DNA from: WTGU01 sp965200925
GTDB lineage: Bacteria; Pseudomonadota; Alphaproteobacteria; UBA828
Reading direction: 5' to 3'
DNA: 64,000 nucleotides
Assembly (NCBI GenBank): GCA_965200925.1
Contig: OZ241738.1
Span: 2,232,001 to 2,296,000, forward strand
Part shown: piece after piece, positions 1 to 8,882 of the stretch
Layout: every line of letters begins with the position of its first letter
Position numbering within the stretch: the stretch's first letter is position 1
Position numbers and translations under genes: made by a program
The notes under the pieces: generated by a model
What the model was told of the DNA's origin: nothing
Databases searched by the model: none
The model's input: the letters and a program-made list of their open reading frames with translations, nothing else

Positions 1-491
1 GGCCCGAGGTTGCGACGTCGGGCACCGCCGATGGTGGTCACCGATTCGACCGCGAGGCTGCCGCCGTGGAGGCCGCGGATCACCGAGAGGATGTCGTGCT
101 TGCCGGTGACGGCGAGCGCCATGCGCATGGCGATCTCGTTCGCCTCCGAGCCGGTGACCACGAAGTTCACGACCTCGAGCCCATCTGGCAGGGTGCCGGC
201 GATACGCTCGGCGAAGCGCACGATATGCGGGTTCGAGTACCACGAGTTCTCGTGCCAGAGGCGCCCCGCCTGCGCGCGCATGGTCTCGACCAGCTCGGGG
301 TGGCAATGGCCGAGCACGTTGCACATCATTCCGGCGGTGAGGTCGTAATAGGGTTTTCCGTCCACGTCGAAGAGCCGGATTCCCTCCCCCCGTTCGAACT
401 GGATCGCGGGTGCGTAGCGCCAGCCGAAGACGCGCCCGGCGTCGCGGGCCATCAGGTCCGCGTGGGCGTTGGAGGGTGCGAAGTCAGCCAC
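1..491 (-). CDS. Class III PLP-dependent aminotransferase, N-terminal part (runs off the window edge)
   Basis: About 163 codons of the amino-terminal part are present. The frame reads an N-terminal segment with GWRYAPAIQFERGEG, then LFDVDGKPYYDLTAG and VLGHCHPEL, followed by NFVVTGSEANEIAMRMA, all typical of class III (omega) aminotransferases, which transfer an amino group using pyridoxal phosphate. The catalytic lysine lies beyond the window. A GTG at 491 is chosen as start because it overlaps the TGA of the upstream hydantoinase gene, so the two are probably translated from one message. The substrate cannot be deduced; the neighbour suggests amino-acid or amide catabolism. Confidence 0.85.
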   Translation of the reverse strand, partial: MADFAPSNAHADLMARDAGRVFGWRYAPAIQFERGEGIRLFDVDGKPYYDLTAGMMCNVLGHCHPELVETMRAQAGRLWHENSWYSNPHIVRFAERIAGTLPDGLEVVNFVVTGSEANEIAMRMALAVTGKHDILSVIRGLHGGSLAVESVTTIGGARRRNLG

Positions 492-2805
492 GGCGCTCTT
501 CGCGGGCCGCCGGCAAGGCGATCGTGAGGTCGCGGAGGATCGGGTCGGCCGCCACGGCGATCTCGTTCTCGATCAGCGTGCCGCAGCCGGGGCAGCAGAA
601 AAGTCGGAATTCGATCGCGTCATCGACGAAGAGGGCGGGATCGCCGATGAGGGGGTTGGAGTCCGAGACTGGGCGGATCTCGGTGAGGCAGGCCTCCTTA
701 TAGTTGGCGTCGAGCGGGCCGAGCGGGGCGGCGCAGTCGGCGCAGGCCCAGTAGGCACCGTCGCCGTCCCCGCAGACGTCCAGGTTGTCGGTCGCGCGCA
801 ACCGGCGTTCACCGCCGCGCGGGGCCGGCGGCGGCGCACCGTCGCCCAGGCGGGCGATTCGCGCGGCCTTGATCGCGGCTCGGTTGCACGCCGTGGCGGC
901 GGCATCGACCGTCTCTCCGTCCTCCTTCAGAACGGCGCCGAAGATAGCCCGCGCCGCCTCCGGCGTGACGTTGCGGTGCCGGAGGTCGTGCTGGATCATG
1001 GCCGGATCGCGTTTCATCGGGTCGCCGAAGCCACCGCCGCCGGACCAGCGAACGGCGTAGACGTCCGCCGGGTGCTGATCGAAGTTCTCCTGGCGGAGTT
1101 CCAGATGCTCGGGCCGGCCGACGACCTCCGAATGGTCCTCGACCATGCGCCGCGCCGCCATGCGCTCGAGGATGTCGCTCTCGCGGATGAAGCGGTAGGC
1201 GTTGGTGGTCGAGGGAAAGCCGCCCATCATGCCGGTGGAGGTGGGCGTCGCGTTGCCCGAAGAGAGAGTGTCCTGGGTGATGCGTTCGGTGTTGTGCGGG
1301 ATGAAGCAGGTCTCGGCCGAAAGGCCGCCCCGGTATTTGCCTGCGCCGCCGGAATCCGGCAGTTCCTTCCGGTAGAGGACGAGCAGCGGGAAGTTCTGCT
1401 CGTTGTGCTCGACGTTCGGCAGCTGGCAGATGGGCGTGCGCGCCTGACCGCCGGTGTTGATCCCGTCGCCGTGGGCAAAGGCGCCGATCGAGCCGCCGAT
1501 CGGGTCGATCAGCAGATAGCCGTAACGTTCGCCCCACTGGTCGATGCCGCGGAAGAGCGTGGCGGGCCACTGGCTGGTGCCGCCGATGCCCATGATGTCG
1601 CCGCGCAGCGCTTCGTCGGAATGGAGCATTTTGGAGATCGCGTTGTAGGCCGGGTAGAGCGAGATCTCCATGGATTGCGTGGGCGCCGTCGAGACGCTGG
1701 CCGGGAAGTCGGCGCAGTTGAGCGTGCCCGTCGTCGGGTCGAAGTCGATATGGCGGAGCGCGCCGCCGACCGCGAAATACTGGTCCCACGCCAGGAGCTC
1801 GTTGATCGCCACCATGACGGAGCCGCGCCAGCCCGAATAGGTGGCGTTCATCGCGCCGTCCTGGGGCGCGGTGCCGTCGTTGTCGAAGATCAACCGGTCG
1901 CCCTTCTTGGTCACCGTGATCTGCACCCGGTGGGTGCGTCTGTCGCCCGGCCGGCATGCTTCGACATAGGTCCGGTCGCTCCAGGCGCCGTCCGGGAGCC
2001 GGGCAAGCTTGGCGAGGAAGGCGGCTTCGGCGTTGTCGATGATGCGCTTCATCACGCCCTTGACCGTGCGCGGCCCGTAGCGGCGGACAAGCTGGAGCAG
2101 GCGCTCGCGCGCGCTCATGTTGCCGGCGAGCTGCGCGCGGAAGTCGAGCGCCACCATCTCCGGCTTCCGCGAGGAGCGGAGGTAGAGCTCCTCGATGTCC
2201 CGGCGGACCGTGTCGTTCTCGACGATCTTGACCGGCGGGATGAGGATGCCCTCGTCGAACGCGCTCTCCGCGGCGGGGCAGAAGCTGCCCGGCGTGATCC
2301 CGCCGATGTCGTACTGGTGCAGGCAGTTGGTGATCCAGCAGAAGAGCGCGCCCTCCCAGAACACTGGACAGATCAGCATCACGTCCATCTGGTGCGCGGC
2401 ACCCACCCATGGATCGTTGGCGAGGAACATGTCGCCTTCCCGGATCCCCGGATTGTCGCTGCGGTATTCCAGGATCCACTTCACCTGCGTGTCGGTGACC
2501 CCGGACATGTACTGCATGTAGGGGCCGAAATAGACGAACTCCGCGTTCTCGGTGAGGATCGAGGGGTTGAGGTCGAGCGCGTAGATCGCCACCGGCGAGC
2601 CGGAGACGCGCTGGATGGTCGCGCCGTGCTCCTCGTTGATGTTCCAGAGGTTGTGCCGGATCACCTCGTAGGTTACCGGGTCGAGATCGGTCTCCCAGTC
2701 GCGGTGGAGCGCGAGCCTGTCGGAGATGGCGAGTTCCGGCGGCGGCACGTAGGGGTTGGCCACCCCGTCAAAGCGGGTCCCCGCCATTTCGCTGATCCGC
2801 CGCAT
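484..2805 (-). CDS. Hydantoinase B/oxoprolinase-type subunit with fused acetone-carboxylase-gamma-like zinc ribbon
   Basis: This 773-residue protein is the HyuB-type catalytic partner of ATP-dependent hydrolases that open hydantoin or oxoproline rings, or of related acetone/acetophenone carboxylases. It shows LDPVTYEVIRHNLWNI near the start, FLANDPWVGAAHQMDV and GGGGFGDP. The last 100 or so residues are a separate domain with CADC and CCPGCG pairs, which matches the small gamma subunit encoded separately at 39397-39672. The ATG at 2805 follows GGGGAGGAACC, a strong ribosome binding site; an upstream in-frame extension merely translates antisense tRNA and vapB DNA. No HyuA gene is adjacent, which is unusual; it may lie past the left edge. 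Confidence 0.88.
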   Translation of the reverse strand: MRRISEMAGTRFDGVANPYVPPPELAISDRLALHRDWETDLDPVTYEVIRHNLWNINEEHGATIQRVSGSPVAIYALDLNPSILTENAEFVYFGPYMQYMSGVTDTQVKWILEYRSDNPGIREGDMFLANDPWVGAAHQMDVMLICPVFWEGALFCWITNCLHQYDIGGITPGSFCPAAESAFDEGILIPPVKIVENDTVRRDIEELYLRSSRKPEMVALDFRAQLAGNMSARERLLQLVRRYGPRTVKGVMKRIIDNAEAAFLAKLARLPDGAWSDRTYVEACRPGDRRTHRVQITVTKKGDRLIFDNDGTAPQDGAMNATYSGWRGSVMVAINELLAWDQYFAVGGALRHIDFDPTTGTLNCADFPASVSTAPTQSMEISLYPAYNAISKMLHSDEALRGDIMGIGGTSQWPATLFRGIDQWGERYGYLLIDPIGGSIGAFAHGDGINTGGQARTPICQLPNVEHNEQNFPLLVLYRKELPDSGGAGKYRGGLSAETCFIPHNTERITQDTLSSGNATPTSTGMMGGFPSTTNAYRFIRESDILERMAARRMVEDHSEVVGRPEHLELRQENFDQHPADVYAVRWSGGGGFGDPMKRDPAMIQHDLRHRNVTPEAARAIFGAVLKEDGETVDAAATACNRAAIKAARIARLGDGAPPPAPRGGERRLRATDNLDVCGDGDGAYWACADCAAPLGPLDANYKEACLTEIRPVSDSNPLIGDPALFVDDAIEFRLFCCPGCGTLIENEIAVAADPILRDLTIALPAAREERRG

Positions 2806-2940
2806 GGTTCCTCCCCGGTCGCTTCCCGCGCTCGCCGGTTTATCCCGGTTTCGCCCGCCCTCCAAGCCGCCGATGAAATATCTTGAAATGGCTGCCGGGA
2901 CAAAGGGTAGGAATTCACCTTCCGTACACATGGGGCGGCG

Positions 2941-2995
2941 ATGCGCACCAACATCGAAATCGACGACGACCTGATGGCGCGGGCCTTGAAAGCGG
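2941..2995 (+). pseudogene. vapB: vapB antitoxin, 5' fragment only
   Basis: A GGGGCGGCG ribosome-binding stretch precedes an ATG opening MRTNIEIDDDLMARALKAG, the very characteristic N-terminus of VapB-type antitoxins (ribbon-helix-helix class that binds the promoter and the VapC toxin). After about 18 codons homology stops abruptly and the sequence becomes an inverted piece of tRNA-Ser. The matching vapC tail is found on the same strand at about 5.7-5.9 kb, so the locus was split by an insertion. The fragment cannot be functional. Confidence 0.7.
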
Positions 2996-3036
2996 GTTTT
3001 CAAGACCGGTGCCTTAAACCGCTCGGCCACCCATCC
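2993..3036 (-). pseudogene. 5' half of a tRNA-Ser (UGA anticodon)
   Basis: Read on the minus strand from 3036, the sequence begins GGATGGGTGGCCGAGCGG and continues through a D-arm (GCCGAGCGGTTTAAGGC) and the 5' side of an anticodon arm (CCGGT-CTTGAAA-ACC). The loop CTTGAAA gives anticodon TGA, as in serine tRNAs. The 3' side of the anticodon stem, the variable arm, T-arm and acceptor 3' strand are absent; the DNA runs directly into the vapB fragment. It is a truncated copy of the kind left at recombination or integration junctions, not a working tRNA. Confidence 0.65.
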
Positions 3037-3139
3037 CGCGCGGCCATATCAGCAGCACGAGGCGCGGCGTTCAAGACCGCGCGAGGCATGGACGCGGGCC
3101 GCCGCATCGGTCACCATGGCCCGCGGGTGTAGGGGAACG

Positions 3140-3270
3140 AAAGTCGTGTCGTCGGGGATATATGGGTGGAATTTGGCGGAATCCTGCGGAATCTGGCGGA
3201 ATCTGGGGCGGGGGGTGTGCAAAAGTCGTGTCGTATGAGAATGGGTCGCAATTGGGCGAAAGTCGTGTCG
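3140..3270 (+). repeat. Three copies of AAAGTCGTGTCG
   Basis: The 12-mer AAAGTCGTGTCG occurs at 3140-3151, 3222-3233 and 3259-3270, all on the same strand. Between the first two lies a short tandem array built on GCGGAATCTG (about 3175-3204). No coding frame with protein-like composition crosses this stretch. The repeats could be protein-binding sites or debris of a mobile element; the sequence alone does not decide. Confidence 0.6.
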
Positions 3271-3327
3271 CAAGAGGGGGCGAGGCGCCGGGGGGCGGTC
3301 GCTGGCGGCCAGCACGTTCGCGCATCC

Positions 3328-3465
3328 GGGGGACGCTCCTGTGACCCCCCTCGACCGGCCCTGTCCCGGTCGCGCCGGGGGGCGGTGGGCGGCTCGTGAG
3401 GCGCGTCCGGGGGACGACGCTCCTGTGATCCTTCTCGACCGTCCCGGCCTCGTCGTCGCGCGGGC
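3328..3465 (+). repeat. Imperfect direct duplication in non-coding DNA
   Basis: Two related blocks follow each other: one beginning CATCCGGGGGACGCTCCTGT (about 3328) and one beginning CGTCCGGGGGACGACGCTCC (about 3403). Both continue with CTGTGA, then a pyrimidine-rich CTCGACCG segment and CCCGG. The whole 3037-3575 interval has no convincing gene and is built of such short repeats. Confidence 0.5.
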
Positions 3466-3575
3466 GCCCCATGCCGGCGACCGCCGCGCTGCTCTCGAAC
3501 CGCCTGGCGGCCGCCCGCGACCCGGAAGTGCGGAAGCTGGGCAGGCCTGTTGTTAATTCGTGCGGCGCTCGACAG

Positions 3576-3904
3576 TTATTCTCCCGGCGCGTGGTAGTTA
3601 GGCACTTCGGCGGGCGCGGTTAAAAAATCGCGCGGCGGGGGGTTGTCGCGGGCGGTCCACGCGCCTTCGTCGACGATGCGCTGGACGCGCCGCCGATCCC
3701 CGGCATCGAAGCCGGCGAAGCGTGGGTGTGTGGCGACGGTCTCGGCCGAGAGGTGAACGGCGCGCCGGGGCGCTCCTCGCCCTCGCGCCCGCGGGCGGCC
3801 GCGAAATCGAGGAACGCGCGACTGCCGACCTCCCGGCGCACGGCGTCGCGCCCCGAATAGCCCGCCGTTCCCGAACGGCCGCTTTTTGGCCCCGGAGCGC
3901 GCAA
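3576..3904 (-). pseudogene. Decayed phage head-associated nuclease-domain (PBECR-like) gene, frameshifted
   Basis: The distal part reads VHLSAETVATHPRFAGFD followed by RRVQRIVDEGAW, resembling the phage Barnase-EndoU-ColicinE5/D-RelE-like (PBECR) nuclease families that sit at the ends of Mu gpF-type head morphogenesis genes. The upstream part (SGRDAVRREVGSRAFLDFAA) is in a different frame, joined near 3760, so a single-base indel separates them. It lies just downstream of the gpF-ART gene on the same strand, consistent with a prophage remnant. The domain assignment is by recognition of a short motif and remains tentative. Confidence 0.4.
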
Positions 3905-3916
3905 CCGGACGGGCGG

Positions 3917-4135
3917 TCAAGGCGCGCCTTCCTCCTCGTCGCCGCCGCGGCGCCAGGTGAGAGGGCGGGGTTCGGCGCCGACGGTCTGGGGCACCGCGCG
4001 CGCCCACGCCTCGTTCTGCTTGCGCAGGCGCTCCAGGGTCGCGTCGTCGGGCACGGGGTCGCCGGGCATGTCGATCGGCTTCCCGTCGCGGAAGGTGATC
4101 GAGCCAGCGTCCATGCGATCGCCGATGCCTGCCAT
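3917..4135 (-). CDS. Small acidic protein downstream of phage head gene
   Basis: A 72-residue frame starts at an ATG overlapping the TGA of the gpF-ART gene (TGATG), so it is probably translated by coupling. It is hydrophilic, with DGKPIDMPGDPVPDDATLERL and an acidic end (GGDEEEGAP). It has no membrane segment or recognised domain. Its position between phage genes suggests a small virion-associated or assembly protein, but function is unknown. Confidence 0.5.
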   Translation of the reverse strand: MAGIGDRMDAGSITFRDGKPIDMPGDPVPDDATLERLRKQNEAWARAVPQTVGAEPRPLTWRRGGDEEEGAP

Positions 4136-5145
4136 CAATCCGCTCCATCCTTGACGATCTCGAGAACGTACACCCTCGACGGCCCCCGGTAAAGGTTGGA
4201 GGCGCCCTTGTCCGCGTTGTCGATGATCTCGGCGACGCGGTATTTCGAGCCGGGGCGGAGCAGGACCTCCTGCTCGGTTTCGTTCTCGACCACCGCGCGG
4301 GACCCCTTCGGGAGCCGCACCCGGTACAAGGTCCCCTCCGCCTTGCCCGCCCAGCCCCCGGCGAAATTCGCGGCGGTCGAATAGCTCGTCGACCAGGAGG
4401 AGAAGGCGCGGTCCGAGATTTCGTCGCCGACCGCGTAGTCCTTCCGCGAGCCGCGCCCGCGCCAGACTTCGAGGTCCTCCGTGGTCTCGCGCATGGCTGC
4501 GCGCATGTCGCGCACGACCTTGCGCCCGCGCTCGGACGAGACGCGCTCGCCTGCGCGCAGCTGGCGGTTGATGATCTCGTAGGAGCTCTCGGTCGCGGCG
4601 TCGGAGTAGTAGTCGGCGGCGCGGCCGGGGAGGTCCTGCGCGGGCACGAAATCGCGGCGGCCGCGGAAGGCGTCGGCCGTCTCCGGCGCGCGATCGGTAT
4701 GGGCCGCGGCGGCGCCGGGGGCGTCGAGATCGGGCTGCGGCGCGGACGCGGGGCGGCGCAGGAAGTCGGGGATCGCGAGCGGATCGGGCGCCGGGGCCGG
4801 CGCGGGCGCTGCTGGCGCCGGCGGAGTCTCGCCGGCGAGGGCGCCTTCGAGGTCGCGCTTGCGGGGGTCGAGGGCCAGTTCCTCGGGGGTGTAGTCGAGG
4901 CGGCCGGGGGTGCGGACGTCCCAGGACTCCATCCAGGGGAGGGACTGGCAGCCGCAGTTGATGGTCTCGCCGGGAGGGCCGGCGGGATCGCGCGGGAACA
5001 TCAGGCGGCCGCCGGACACGCGGAACGGCTCGTCCACGGGCTGTATCTGGCCGTCGGCGAGATCGTGGGTGAGGCGGGAATGGACCTTGCCGCTGCGGCG
5101 CCATTGCTTGCGGAGGCTGGGGATCATCTTGGCGGCCTGCGCCAT
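4135..5145 (-). CDS. Mu gpF-like head morphogenesis domain fused to an ADP-ribosyltransferase domain
   Basis: The N-terminal part matches phage minor head proteins of the Mu gpF/SPP1 gp7 type: VDEPFRVSGGRLMFPRDPAG then ETINCGCQSLPW. A proline/alanine-rich linker follows. The C-terminal part has the ordered R-S-E hallmarks of ADP-ribosyltransferases: EVWRG (arginine), FSSWSTSYST (STS) and TEQEVLLRPGSKY (ExE), with all key residues present. In-frame homology (TVVRTEVGRAYSVAGQ) extends upstream of the ATG at 5145 towards about 5260 with no good start codon. An ATG at 5317 that overlaps the preceding gene is off by one base, so the 5' end is probably frameshifted. Such fused toxins can modify host proteins upon phage entry (family knowledge). 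Confidence 0.7.
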   Translation of the reverse strand: MAQAAKMIPSLRKQWRRSGKVHSRLTHDLADGQIQPVDEPFRVSGGRLMFPRDPAGPPGETINCGCQSLPWMESWDVRTPGRLDYTPEELALDPRKRDLEGALAGETPPAPAAPAPAPAPDPLAIPDFLRRPASAPQPDLDAPGAAAAHTDRAPETADAFRGRRDFVPAQDLPGRAADYYSDAATESSYEIINRQLRAGERVSSERGRKVVRDMRAAMRETTEDLEVWRGRGSRKDYAVGDEISDRAFSSWSTSYSTAANFAGGWAGKAEGTLYRVRLPKGSRAVVENETEQEVLLRPGSKYRVAEIIDNADKGASNLYRGPSRVYVLEIVKDGAD

Positions 5146-5291
5146 GCGGGCCTGGCCGGCGACGGAGTAGGCGCGGCCGACCTCCGTGCGGACGACGGTG
5201 AAGGCACGCTTGCGGCCGGAGCCGGTGAGGCGCTGGACGGCGCCGAGATCGACGGGGGCGGCGTCGAGGGAGAGGGCCGCCGACAGCGGGC

Positions 5292-5652
5292 GCGGTGGAT
5301 AGTGGATAGAGCGTCATGAGGGGGCCGCGCGCCCGGGGATCAGCAGCCGGCGGATCTGCGCCGGGCCGAGGGAGGCGAGCCAGGACGGGATGCGATCCGC
5401 CACCGCGCCCGGCTTCGGCGCCGCGCGCGGGCCTGTGCCCGGGCTGCGCGCGCGGAACGTGCAGCGCTTGCGCGCACGGCGTGCGCGGCGGCCGCTCATG
5501 GTCGGCGCTCCGCGGCGGCAGGGATAGTGGATAGTGGAGAGTCGGCGGGATCGGCCCCTTCTCCATCTCTTCACCTCCTCTCGCTGTGGTCGAGGATCCA
5601 CCGTCCGATGGGCCGGCGCGACTTGCGGCTATCCACTATCCACTATCCACTC
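5292..5652. repeat. Dispersed ATCCACT heptamer arrays
   Basis: Short tandem arrays of the heptamer ATCCACT (or AGTGGAT on the other strand) occur at about 5294-5309, 5521-5536 and 5631-5652. The first two are in one orientation and the last is inverted. The last copy reads TATCCACTATCCACTATCC. They interrupt or border the 5' end of the phage head gene and the truncated vapC, marking the right side of the insertion scar. Confidence 0.65.
5314..5499 (-). CDS. Short arginine-rich protein upstream of phage head gene
   Basis: A 61-codon frame starts at an ATG preceded by GCGGAGCG. It has a basic head (SGRRARRARKRC) and a more ordinary tail with IPSWLASLGPAQIRRLLIPG. Its TGA overlaps an ATG (ATGA, 5317) that opens the frame in which the gpF gene was probably once translated, an arrangement typical of phage operons. 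It is short and arginine biased, so it could be a chance frame; function unknown. Confidence 0.3.
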   Translation of the reverse strand: MSGRRARRARKRCTFRARSPGTGPRAAPKPGAVADRIPSWLASLGPAQIRRLLIPGRAAPS

Positions 5653-5655
5653 TCT

Positions 5656-5681
5656 CCCTCGCCGTCCGACGGCGGCGAGGG
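5656..5681. terminator. Stem-loop with 9-bp GC stem
   Basis: CCCTCGCCG at 5656-5664 pairs with CGGCGAGGG at 5673-5681 around an 8-base loop. No T run follows, so it is either a Rho-independent-like hairpin of the GC-rich type or simply a structured repeat. It lies between the ATCCACT array and the vapC fragment. Confidence 0.4.
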
Positions 5682-5698
5682 AAACGCATCCTCCTCGG

Positions 5699-5930
5699 CG
5701 CGCCGCGTTTTTTCGATCTTCACACCCGCACCGCGCTGGACACGCTCGTTTTCCAACCCATGGTCGGACGCGGGATCGTCCTGGCCAGTGCCCGGAATTA
5801 CCGTGCGCTCCGCGCCAGGGGCGCCACCGTCCACAAGACGATCGACATGCTGATCGCCACCTTCTGCATGGAGAACGGGCATCGCCTGCTCCATTCCGAC
5901 GAGGAGCATCCGGGCCTGCGAACGCTGTGA
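5699..5930 (+). pseudogene. vapC: vapC PIN-domain toxin, 3' fragment
   Basis: The frame ending at 5930 contains LASARNYRALRARGATVHKT followed by IDMLIATFCMENGHRLLHSD, the C-terminal half of VapC-type PIN ribonucleases, including the conserved D of the TIDMLIA segment and the HSD region. The N-terminal catalytic part is missing. After HSD the usual DFDPF stretch is shortened to EEHPGL. The strand and order match the vapB head at 2941, so both are remnants of one vapBC operon now separated by about 2.7 kb. Confidence 0.65.
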
Positions 5931-5989
5931 CGGCGCGCACCGCAACAAGCCGCAAGCGGCCCGCAGAGACGGGGGCGAGACGGCCCGCG

Positions 5990-7393
<1,404 letters not shown>

Positions 7394-7562
7394 GCGCACT
7401 CCCCGGTCGCGGATCCATGCATCGGGCGCCGTATCGGATAATCCCTGTCCGACAATGCCTTGCCCGATGGCGGAGACTCTTCGGTGCCCGCCGAGTGTAC
7501 CCGGATCCGTCGATCCGCGGAATGCGGCCGCCGGGACGAGCGGCTTCCGTGGACCTTTCCCG

Positions 7563-7598
7563 CGCTCCGTTACCCGGTCACGCTCCGTTACCCGGTCA
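7563..7598 (+). repeat. Perfect 18-bp tandem repeat in a divergent promoter region
   Basis: CGCTCCGTTACCCGGTCA occurs twice head to tail (7563-7580 and 7581-7598) in the roughly 300-bp gap between the divergent lpdA and 7695 genes. A tandem direct repeat at this position could be a regulator-binding site. Apart from this repeat the 7394-7694 gap shows no gene. Confidence 0.6.
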
Positions 7599-7694
7599 TC
7601 GGCGGCAAGATCGCCCGGCAAGGTCATGCGAAAACCCGGCCGGCCATGTATGTAATCTCCGAACGAAGACCGTGGGCCGCGCGCGGAGGGCCTC

Positions 7695-8882
7695 GTGTAC
7701 AGGGGCATGTACGCCTATCCCTGGGATCTGGTCGAGGAGGGAGCCGGGACGGTCCTCCGCCGGATGCGCGATTGCGGCATCAACACGATCGTCCTTGCGG
7801 CGAGCTACCACGCCGGCAAGTTCCTGCGCCCGCACGCCCCGGCACGGCGGGTGTATTTCCCCGAGGACGGGACGGTCTATGTCCGGCCGCGAGCGGAGCG
7901 CTACGGCGCCATCCGGCCGATCCAGAGCCGGCTGGCCGCCGAGCGCGACATCTTCGCCGAGCTGCCGGCGGAAGCGCCCGACATGAAGCGCGTCGCCTGG
8001 ACGGTCTGCCTGCACAACACGCCGCTCGGGATGCGCCACCCGGAATTCACGGCGCGCAACTGCTACGGCGATTCCTATCCCTACAGCCTCTGCCCGGCTT
8101 ACGCGGAGGTGCGCCGCTTCGTGGTCACGCTCTGCGCCGACATGGCCGAGCGCTACGCGCTGGACGGGCTGGTCCTGGAGACGCCCGGGTTCCTGCCGTT
8201 CGACCACGGCTTCCACCACGAGTTCTTCCTGCTGCCGATGAACCGCTGGGCGGCCTGGCTCCTCGGCCTCTGCTTCTCGGAGGGCACCGTCGCCGCCGCG
8301 CAAGACGCCGGCATCGACGCCGGGCACCTGCGCCGGCAGGCCCGCGCGGCGCTCGATTCGTTCTTCGCCCGGCCGGAGCCCGTCCCCGACCACGTGGCCG
8401 CGGAATGGTGGATCGCCGAGCTCGTCGCGGATCCGGAATGGGCGGCCTTCCTGAATTGGCGCTGCCGGCTCGTCGCCAGCCTGGTGGCCGAAGTCCGCAC
8501 GGCGCTGCCCGAGGAAACCACCCTCGCGGTGATCCCGACGGTGCAGCGGCCGACTGCCGCGGCGTGGTCCGAGGGGAGCGATCTCAAGCTGCTCGCCTCG
8601 ACGGCGGACGCGCTGGAGGTCCCGGTCTACGAGCCGAGCGCGGCGGCCGCGGCCCGCGACGCCCGCGACGTGCGGCGACGTGCCGGCGAAAGCGCGCGGA
8701 TCAACCATATCCTCCGCCCAGCCTGGCCCGATCTCGCGAACGGCGCGGAGACGGCGGCGGCGGCCCGGGCACTGCGGGCGAGCGGGCTTTCAGGAATCGC
8801 GTTCTACAACTACGGGCATGTAGCGCTGGGCGCGCTCGACCGGGTGCGCGAGGCGCTCGCCGCGCTGGAGGAGGCGCCATGA
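7695..8882 (+). CDS. Uncharacterised cytoplasmic protein, TIM-barrel glycosidase-like N-terminus
   Basis: This 395-residue soluble protein has no signal peptide. The GTG start at 7695 follows GCGGAGGGCCTC. The start reads YRGMYAYPWDLVEEGAG with a DCGINTIVLAASYHAGKFL segment. Later come LDGLVLETPGF and LSGIAFYNYGHVAL, a spacing reminiscent of (beta/alpha)8 glycoside-hydrolase-like folds, although catalytic residues cannot be assigned. Its TGA overlaps the ATG of an SDR gene, so the two act together, perhaps in sugar or polyol breakdown. That role is inferred from context only. Confidence 0.7.
   Translation: MYRGMYAYPWDLVEEGAGTVLRRMRDCGINTIVLAASYHAGKFLRPHAPARRVYFPEDGTVYVRPRAERYGAIRPIQSRLAAERDIFAELPAEAPDMKRVAWTVCLHNTPLGMRHPEFTARNCYGDSYPYSLCPAYAEVRRFVVTLCADMAERYALDGLVLETPGFLPFDHGFHHEFFLLPMNRWAAWLLGLCFSEGTVAAAQDAGIDAGHLRRQARAALDSFFARPEPVPDHVAAEWWIAELVADPEWAAFLNWRCRLVASLVAEVRTALPEETTLAVIPTVQRPTAAAWSEGSDLKLLASTADALEVPVYEPSAAAAARDARDVRRRAGESARINHILRPAWPDLANGAETAAAARALRASGLSGIAFYNYGHVALGALDRVREALAALEEAP

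Noticed and set aside
469..2886. Long plus-strand open frame of about 800 codons opposite the HyuB gene
   Set aside because: It is the antisense shadow of a well-conserved gene in GC-rich DNA. Its translation lacks domain-like sequence and has no ribosome binding site context that fits.
3049..3556. Several short open frames on both strands in the repeat-rich gap
   Set aside because: They are proline/arginine or glycine/arginine low-complexity translations of GC-rich repeats without homology-like sequence or good start sites.
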